From contig JASKKX010000015.1 of assembly GCA_030153935.1 (NCBI GenBank), positions 1-32,739 on the forward strand: a DNA stretch of 32,739 nt. The letters run 5' to 3'. Source of the stretch: Verrucomicrobiota bacterium. Lineage in GTDB: Bacteria; Verrucomicrobiota; Kiritimatiellia; Kiritimatiellales; Tichowtungiaceae. The translations under genes were made by a program, and so were the position numbers. Below the pieces are notes generated by a model. The model saw only the letters and a program-made list of their open reading frames with translations. It made no database searches and was not told where the DNA came from. Below, piece after piece: positions 27,900 through 32,739 of this stretch (its first letter is position 1; every line of letters begins with the position of its first letter).

Positions 27900-29603
27900 T
27901 CACTGCGCAGGACGAATGTCACGGATGTTGAGCTGGAGTGAAGTGCGGCCGTTCCATGAATTTTTCTGCAGGGTGAATGCCACATCGACCGGTCCGGCAG
28001 GCAGTTTTTCAGCCAGATTGAAGCCGATTGCCTGGCGCTGGGTTTTTCCATCCGAAACCGTCAGTTTAAGGTGTTTTTCTTTGAGGATTCGGCTGTCAAT
28101 CGCATGGACCCCGAAAACAGCCCAAACGGGTTCGGGATTATCCTGTCCGAACGGGCCGGTTCGCTTCAGCCCGTCAACCAGCGCTTCATTGGCTTCATCC
28201 AGCGTAACGACGCGGTCGATCTCGAGCACGGGGCACAGATCGGATTTTTTCAACTGTGCCGCCGCAGCCTGATTAAAGCGCTCTTTGAATGTTTTCACAC
28301 GGTTCTGTTCGATTTCAAGTCCAGCGGCCATGGCATGTCCGCCGAACTGTTTCAGGAGATCCGAACAGGTCCCGAGTCCGACGAGAATATTGAAGGCATC
28401 GATACTGCGGCAGGAACCCCGTCCACTGCCGGCGTCCATGCCGATTACGGCAACAGGGCGCCGGTATCGGGTAACAAGACGCGAGGCGACGATCCCAATG
28501 ACGCCGGGATGCCACCCTTCCCGTGCGATCACCAGACCAAAATGTTTTTCTTCATCAAAATAGGAGTCAATTTCGTTAATCGCTTCACGAACGATATCGC
28601 GTTCAATCGCCTGCCGCTCACGGTTCGCGCGGTCCAGCAGCAGAGCAAGTTCATCGGCCCGTTCCGGCAGATCGGTAAGAAACAGTTCCAATGCGGCATC
28701 GGCACGCCCTATCCGTCCGGCAGCGTTAATTCGAGGACCAAAAGTGAACCCGGCATGCCAGGTTTCAACAGAGCCGGAGATTCCGACCCGTTTTTTCAGG
28801 GCAATCCACCCCGGCCAGCAGGAATTTTCCAGGGTCTGCAAACCGGCTCGTACAAGGGCGCGGTTTTCACCGAGCAGCGGGACCATATCGGTGATGGTGG
28901 CCACGGCGACAAAATCGAGATATTTTTTCAAATCCACCCCGGCAGAAACGGAACAACCGCTGTCCCGGCCAACTTTAATAAGTGCGTGGCAGAGTTTAAA
29001 GGCAACCCCGACCCCGGCGAGAATCCGTGCGGAATGGGTTTTGCCGCGTTTGGGGTTTACAACAGCAACCGCAGGAGCTAATTGAGCATCCGGCTCATGG
29101 TGGTCCGTGACGACAACATCCACCCCGATTGAAGCGGCCTGTTCGATCGCTTCAACGGAGTTGGTTCCACAGTCCACCGTGACAATCAAAGAAGGACTGT
29201 TTTCGGCGACACAGGCAGCGAGTGCCTCCGGCGAAAGTCCATAGCCGTCGTCAAGCCGGCTGGGAATAAAGGCGGAAACATTGCCTCCAAGTTCACGCAA
29301 AACGCGCACAAGCATGGCCGTGCTGCAGACCCCGTCGACGTCATAGTCGCCGAAAACAGTTATTTTTTCGCTGTCAGACAGCGCGCGGCGGATACGCGCA
29401 ACGGCTTTATCCATATCCGGCAGTTCAAATGGATCACGGAGTGTGGAAAGGGCCGGATTGATGAAAAGGACCGCTTCTTCAACCGTTTTACATCCGCGCT
29501 GGGCAAGCAGTGCGGCCAGCGGTTTCGGCATGTTTTCCAAGGTTTGGAAAAAATACCCGGCCAGTTCTTCATCACAGGGTTTAAATTTCCAGACTTTGTT
29601 CAT
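27900..29603 (-). CDS. recJ: Single-stranded-DNA-specific 5'-3' exonuclease RecJ
   Basis: 567 residues, usual length for RecJ. It degrades single-stranded DNA 5' to 3' in RecF-pathway recombination and mismatch repair. DHH phosphoesterase motifs: FGDYDVDG (86-90 holds the Asp ligands), TVDCGTNS (Asp143), VVVTDHHEP (167-169) and VAVATITDMVPL. GPRINAAGRIGRA, the DHHA1 motif HPGVIGIVASRLV and GGHAMAAG follow, then the OB-fold C-terminus. The start MNKVWKFKP matches homologues. It lies only 11 bases after the secDF terminator hairpin and has no Shine-Dalgarno. Codons 18-24 (FFQTLEN) are encoded by a copy of the dispersed palindrome. Confidence 0.96.
   Translation of the reverse strand: MNKVWKFKPCDEELAGYFFQTLENMPKPLAALLAQRGCKTVEEAVLFINPALSTLRDPFELPDMDKAVARIRRALSDSEKITVFGDYDVDGVCSTAMLVRVLRELGGNVSAFIPSRLDDGYGLSPEALAACVAENSPSLIVTVDCGTNSVEAIEQAASIGVDVVVTDHHEPDAQLAPAVAVVNPKRGKTHSARILAGVGVAFKLCHALIKVGRDSGCSVSAGVDLKKYLDFVAVATITDMVPLLGENRALVRAGLQTLENSCWPGWIALKKRVGISGSVETWHAGFTFGPRINAAGRIGRADAALELFLTDLPERADELALLLDRANRERQAIERDIVREAINEIDSYFDEEKHFGLVIAREGWHPGVIGIVASRLVTRYRRPVAVIGMDAGSGRGSCRSIDAFNILVGLGTCSDLLKQFGGHAMAAGLEIEQNRVKTFKERFNQAAAAQLKKSDLCPVLEIDRVVTLDEANEALVDGLKRTGPFGQDNPEPVWAVFGVHAIDSRILKEKHLKLTVSDGKTQRQAIGFNLAEKLPAGPVDVAFTLQKNSWNGRTSLQLNIRDIRPAQ
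29533..29551. repeat. Dispersed T-CC/GG-A palindrome, copy 7 (inside recJ)
   Basis: Perfect 8-base arms TTTTCCAA and TTGGAAAA with spacer GGT. It is inside the recJ coding sequence, near codons 18-24, in the poorly conserved stretch before MPKPLAALLAQRG. It keeps the frame open. Confidence 0.6.
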
Positions 29604-29614
29604 ACTCAAAAAAA

Positions 29615-29640
29615 CAGCGCCCCGAAATCTCGGGGCGCTG
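29615..29640 (-). terminator. Intrinsic terminator of the yajC-secDF operon
   Basis: Perfect 11-base stem CAGCGCCCCGA / TCGGGGCGCTG with a four-base loop, followed on the minus strand by seven T. It starts 39 bases after the secDF stop and ends 12 bases before the recJ ATG. Confidence 0.92.
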
Positions 29641-29678
29641 CCCATTTATTCAGACTTCAGCTTTCCGGTAAGCCACCC

Positions 29679-32174
29679 TTAAACCTTCTTTTCTTTATGC
29701 CAGAGCAGAACGACAGGAGTGGCGACAAAAACAGAGGAATAGGTTCCGACAAGAATCCCGATGAACAGAGCCAGTGCGAAATCGTTGATGGCCCCGCCGC
29801 CGAAAAGCAGCAGCATCGCAACGGTCAGCAGCGTCGTGAACGAAGTGAGCAGCGTACGCGATAGCGTCTGGTTGATACTCAGATTGGCTATTTCGCTGTA
29901 CGACGCTTTACCGTGCATCAGCTTGATGTCTTCGCGAATGCGGTCGAATACCACAATTGTGTCATTGACAGAATACCCGACAATGGTCAGCAGCGCGGCA
30001 ATGACGGTCAGGCTGAGCTGCCGTCCCATCAGGCAATAGATGCCGATTGTGATCAGCACATCATGAAGCAGAGCAACAATGGCGCCGACTGCAAAGGAAA
30101 ATTCGAAGCGGATGGAGATGTAAATGATGATGCCGAGCATGGCCAGAGCCAGCGCAGAGATCCCTTTTTTCTTGAGTTCAGCACCGACCTGCGCCCCGAT
30201 TTTCTCTTCGCCCGTTAGCTGAATACCTGCGTTTGCATACGCACTTTTCATGGCGGTGAGCGCGGCATCCCCCTCATCGAAGCTGACTTTCACTTCGAGC
30301 GTATCATCTTTCTGTCCGGAACCGGCACCGAGCATCCGCTGATACTGGATGGTGGCATCGGTGATTCCGGCATCAGCCAGTGTCGTCCGGACGTCTTCCA
30401 CCGCCGGAGGCTGTGCAAAGCGGAAAAGTTGGGACGTGCCTCCGGTGAAGTCGATTCCAAAGTTATCCTGTCCTTTAACAACAAAGAAACCCCAGCTGAT
30501 CACAATGACCGCAAGCGAAAGACCGATGGCAATCCTGCGTTTACCGACAAAGTCGATTTTGGTATTGCGGCGGATCACGGAAAACATTTTCAGTGTCGTG
30601 AGTTTTGTTTTCTCCGCCAGTGTTTCGAGGAACAGACGGGTAAAAACCAGAACCATCAGCATACTGACAAGAATACCGGCCGTCAGCGTGACAGCAAATC
30701 CGCGAATGGCACCAGATCCCTGCCAGAAGAGAATTGCAGCGGTAAGCAACGTCGTGACATTGGCATCGAAAATGGTGCTGAAGGCTTTGCTGTACCCGGC
30801 TGTTATAGCGTTGGAAATGCTTTTCCCGATAGCCAGCTCTTCGCGCATACGCTCGAAAATCAGTACATTGGCGTCTACAGCCATCCCGATGGTGAGCACA
30901 ATCCCGGCAATCCCCGGCAGTGTGAGAACCGGCAGGCCCGGATGAGCCCCTGACTCCGAAGCAAACAGACCGAAAATCCCGGAGGCAAACCACATACCGA
31001 AGGGCAGCAGGATCATCACAAACAGCAGCGAAAGGTCTGCAATCACCCCGGCAAAAAGATAATAGGCTCCCATAAAAATGATGACAATTATTCCGCCGAA
31101 AATTGTGGCGCGAACCCCGCTCTGGATGGCATCACGACCCAGTGACGGATCGACTTCGCTTTTCTGGATGATTTCCAAAGGCGCTTTGAGAGAACCGGCG
31201 CGCAGGGCGTTGGCCAGCTTGATTGCCTCTTCGGTTGTGAAGATCCCGGTGATCTGAGCGTTACCGCCATAGATTGCTTCCCGCAGAGTCGGGGCGGAAT
31301 AAAGGGTTCCGTCAAGGATCACGGCAAGGCGGCGCCCCTGATCATTGCCGATGTTGCTGTCGCCGTTCGGGGCGTAGGCAGCAGTGACTTTACCAAAACG
31401 CTCGGCGCCTTTGCTGTTGAACTGAAGTGTAATGTAAGGACGGTTGTTCTGCGGGTCATATTCAACTCCCGCACCTTTGAGCGCCGAGCCGGTCAGTTGA
31501 ATACGCCGTTCGACATAAACAGGCCGGTAAACCACGGAACCGTCGCGAAGGGTGTCTTTTTCCAGCATGAACTCGGCACCGCGTCTGGGTTCAAAGTGTC
31601 TGAGATCATTCCAGAAGGAACGGGTCAGATCGATATCCGGCACGGCATCACGGTCGCGGATATAAAAACGGTCGTTTTGCATCTGAGCAATACGGAATCC
31701 TTTGGGAGCGATTCCGTTGTCAAACAATTCATTCACCCAGGCATCGCTGTTGGCGTGTACCAAACGGAATTCGAGGAAGGCGGCGCGTTCAATCAGTGAA
31801 GTGGCTTCCTGAATATTATTGTTATCGATACCGGGCAGGCGAATGATAATGTTGTCCGTATCAACCTGCGGATAGATTTCCGGCTCGGCGATTCCCAGCC
31901 CATCCACCCGGTTGCGGATCACTTCCAGCGCAACACTTTTGGCTTCAGCTACATCTTTGTCGACCTGGGACTCCAGTGCAGCACCGGCCATGTCCGGATT
32001 CTCTTCGAGAATCCGAGCCCGAACAGCATTACGATCGACCTGAACAGTAAAACTGGCTCCGCCCTGCAGGTCGAGACCGAGTTTAATCTTTTGCCGAAAC
32101 GGAGTCACCAGGGCCAACGACCATGCGGTAATTCCGATCAGTAACACCCATTTCCACATTGATTTTTTGTTCAT
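29679..32174 (-). CDS. secDF: Protein translocase SecD-SecF fusion
   Basis: 831 residues, inner-membrane RND-type component that uses the proton gradient to pull exported proteins through SecYEG. The SecD part has the N-terminal membrane anchor, KLGLDLQGGASFTVQV, the large periplasmic P1 region (about residues 35-345), then five more membrane segments with GMAVDANVLIFERMREE. The SecF part begins near residue 530 (MFSVIRRNTKIDFVGKRR) and has GIDFTGGTSQLFRF, GYSVNDTIVVFDRIREDIKL and its own six segments. Fusion into one chain occurs in several phyla, including Firmicutes and PVC bacteria. yajC is 18 bases upstream, forming the usual operon, ended by the terminator at 29615-29640. Confidence 0.97.
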   Translation of the reverse strand: MNKKSMWKWVLLIGITAWSLALVTPFRQKIKLGLDLQGGASFTVQVDRNAVRARILEENPDMAGAALESQVDKDVAEAKSVALEVIRNRVDGLGIAEPEIYPQVDTDNIIIRLPGIDNNNIQEATSLIERAAFLEFRLVHANSDAWVNELFDNGIAPKGFRIAQMQNDRFYIRDRDAVPDIDLTRSFWNDLRHFEPRRGAEFMLEKDTLRDGSVVYRPVYVERRIQLTGSALKGAGVEYDPQNNRPYITLQFNSKGAERFGKVTAAYAPNGDSNIGNDQGRRLAVILDGTLYSAPTLREAIYGGNAQITGIFTTEEAIKLANALRAGSLKAPLEIIQKSEVDPSLGRDAIQSGVRATIFGGIIVIIFMGAYYLFAGVIADLSLLFVMILLPFGMWFASGIFGLFASESGAHPGLPVLTLPGIAGIVLTIGMAVDANVLIFERMREELAIGKSISNAITAGYSKAFSTIFDANVTTLLTAAILFWQGSGAIRGFAVTLTAGILVSMLMVLVFTRLFLETLAEKTKLTTLKMFSVIRRNTKIDFVGKRRIAIGLSLAVIVISWGFFVVKGQDNFGIDFTGGTSQLFRFAQPPAVEDVRTTLADAGITDATIQYQRMLGAGSGQKDDTLEVKVSFDEGDAALTAMKSAYANAGIQLTGEEKIGAQVGAELKKKGISALALAMLGIIIYISIRFEFSFAVGAIVALLHDVLITIGIYCLMGRQLSLTVIAALLTIVGYSVNDTIVVFDRIREDIKLMHGKASYSEIANLSINQTLSRTLLTSFTTLLTVAMLLLFGGGAINDFALALFIGILVGTYSSVFVATPVVLLWHKEKKV

Positions 32175-32192
32175 AACAGCTTTTCCGGCAAG

Positions 32193-32543
32193 TTAAGACT
32201 TAACTTCGGCGGGAAGATCGCTTTTTTCTTCCAGAACCTGGGACACGGCACTTTTAAGGACTTCTATTTTTGTTTTCTCGGCGATGCGCACAACCAGAGT
32301 TTTCTCCTTAACATTCGCGATATCACCGAGAATACCGCTGGAGAGCAGCACACGATCGCCGGCTTTAATCGACGAAATCAACGCTTTGCGCTCTTTTTCG
32401 CGGCGGCGCTGCGGACGAATCATAATAAAATAGAAAATGGCGACCATTAAAGCGAGCCAGCCCATAGTAAACATAGGCGATGAATGAGACTGTGCCCCGT
32501 TTGCGCCCGGAGGCGGTGCCATAGCAATCCACTGCATAAACAT
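32193..32543 (-). CDS. yajC: Preprotein translocase subunit YajC
   Basis: 116 residues. One membrane segment (GWLALMVAIFYFIMI) is followed by the hallmark RPQRRREKERKALISSIKAG and DRVLLSSGILGDI of the cytoplasmic domain. It is an accessory of SecDF in the Sec holotranslocon. I chose ATG 32543 (MFMQWIAMAPPPG) because AAGGAGA lies six bases upstream; the longer open frame to 32630 has no similarity. Secondary ATG codons at residues 3 and 8 are possible. It heads the operon with secDF. Confidence 0.95.
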   Translation of the reverse strand: MFMQWIAMAPPPGANGAQSHSSPMFTMGWLALMVAIFYFIMIRPQRRREKERKALISSIKAGDRVLLSSGILGDIANVKEKTLVVRIAEKTKIEVLKSAVSQVLEEKSDLPAEVKS

Positions 32544-32583
32544 GTTGTATCTCCTTACTTTTCCAAAAAACACGAAGGCGGGC

Positions 32584-32612
32584 ATGCTAAAGTCCGGTTT
32601 CGTCCTTGGCAA
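32584..32612 (-). promoter_or_regulatory. Candidate promoter of yajC-secDF
   Basis: On the minus strand TTGCCA and TAGCAT are 17 bases apart, about 40 bases before the yajC ATG. This fits a vegetative promoter with a short leader carrying AAGGAGA. From 32613 to the window end I see no gene. Confidence 0.45.
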
Positions 32613-32739
32613 GCCCGAAACCGCAGTCACCCCTTCTTATCCATGGTGTTTTTATCTAATGGCACTTTGGGCAGTACGGATATAAAAATCCGATTTAAGT
32701 AAACAATTTCCCTCGATTTTGTTTTTGTACGCTTGATGA

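Overview
This 32.7 kb window looks like a chromosomal segment of a PVC-superphylum bacterium. A Kiritimatiellota-like lineage (former Verrucomicrobia subdivision 5) is my best guess. The pointers are a Minf_1886-family protein, a bacterial SUI1/eIF1-like protein, a PEP-CTERM exported protein, decayed GxxExxY genes and a SecD-SecF fusion. The placement is inference from gene content; no rRNA or tRNA gene was seen. The content is mostly housekeeping, with small decayed insertions between core genes. I found no CRISPR array, prophage, defence island or biosynthetic cluster.

Layout. Positions 1-8129 (+ strand): the 3' part of an inositol-monophosphatase-family gene overlapping a methyltransferase, a UspA-type stress protein, then gyrB - frameshifted GxxExxY gene - gyrA - SUI1. 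Positions 8130-9550: a decayed patch around hisB, holding a parvulin fragment and an IS1380-type transposase remnant. Positions 9551-15443 (- strand, read right to left): HIT protein - Minf_1886 protein - trpE - broken GxxExxY gene - trpG - purB - rlmN. Positions 15488-16764: a terminator, a PEP-CTERM protein and a CYTH protein. Positions 16837-20740: pyrF (+), an orphan ribbon-helix-helix protein (-), an ahcY operon led by an ArsR-methyltransferase fusion regulator (-), and a rubredoxin-like protein (-). Positions 20836-23201 (+): nif3-like, EamA transporter, trmO. Positions 23202-23547: an IS630-type transposase remnant. Positions 23548-32543 (-): yajC - secDF, recJ, a Ca2+/Na+ exchanger, rpsA and tyrS, with strong terminators after secDF and rpsA.

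How the genes work together: gyrB and gyrA supply the two gyrase subunits. trpE and trpG form anthranilate synthase. hisB, purB and pyrF belong to histidine, purine and pyrimidine synthesis. ahcY removes S-adenosylhomocysteine, and the fused regulator immediately upstream is well placed to sense that metabolite. YajC and SecDF assist Sec-dependent export, which the PEP-CTERM protein would use.

The most unusual signals are: (1) a recurring short palindrome, T(3-6)CC - spacer - GGA(3-6), found seven times, mostly just after stop codons and once inside recJ; (2) two independently decayed GxxExxY genes wedged between genes of core operons, each beginning at the stop codon of the upstream gene or just after it; (3) the ArsR-methyltransferase fusion upstream of ahcY, with a candidate operator over its predicted promoter. 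None of these amounts to a proven new system.
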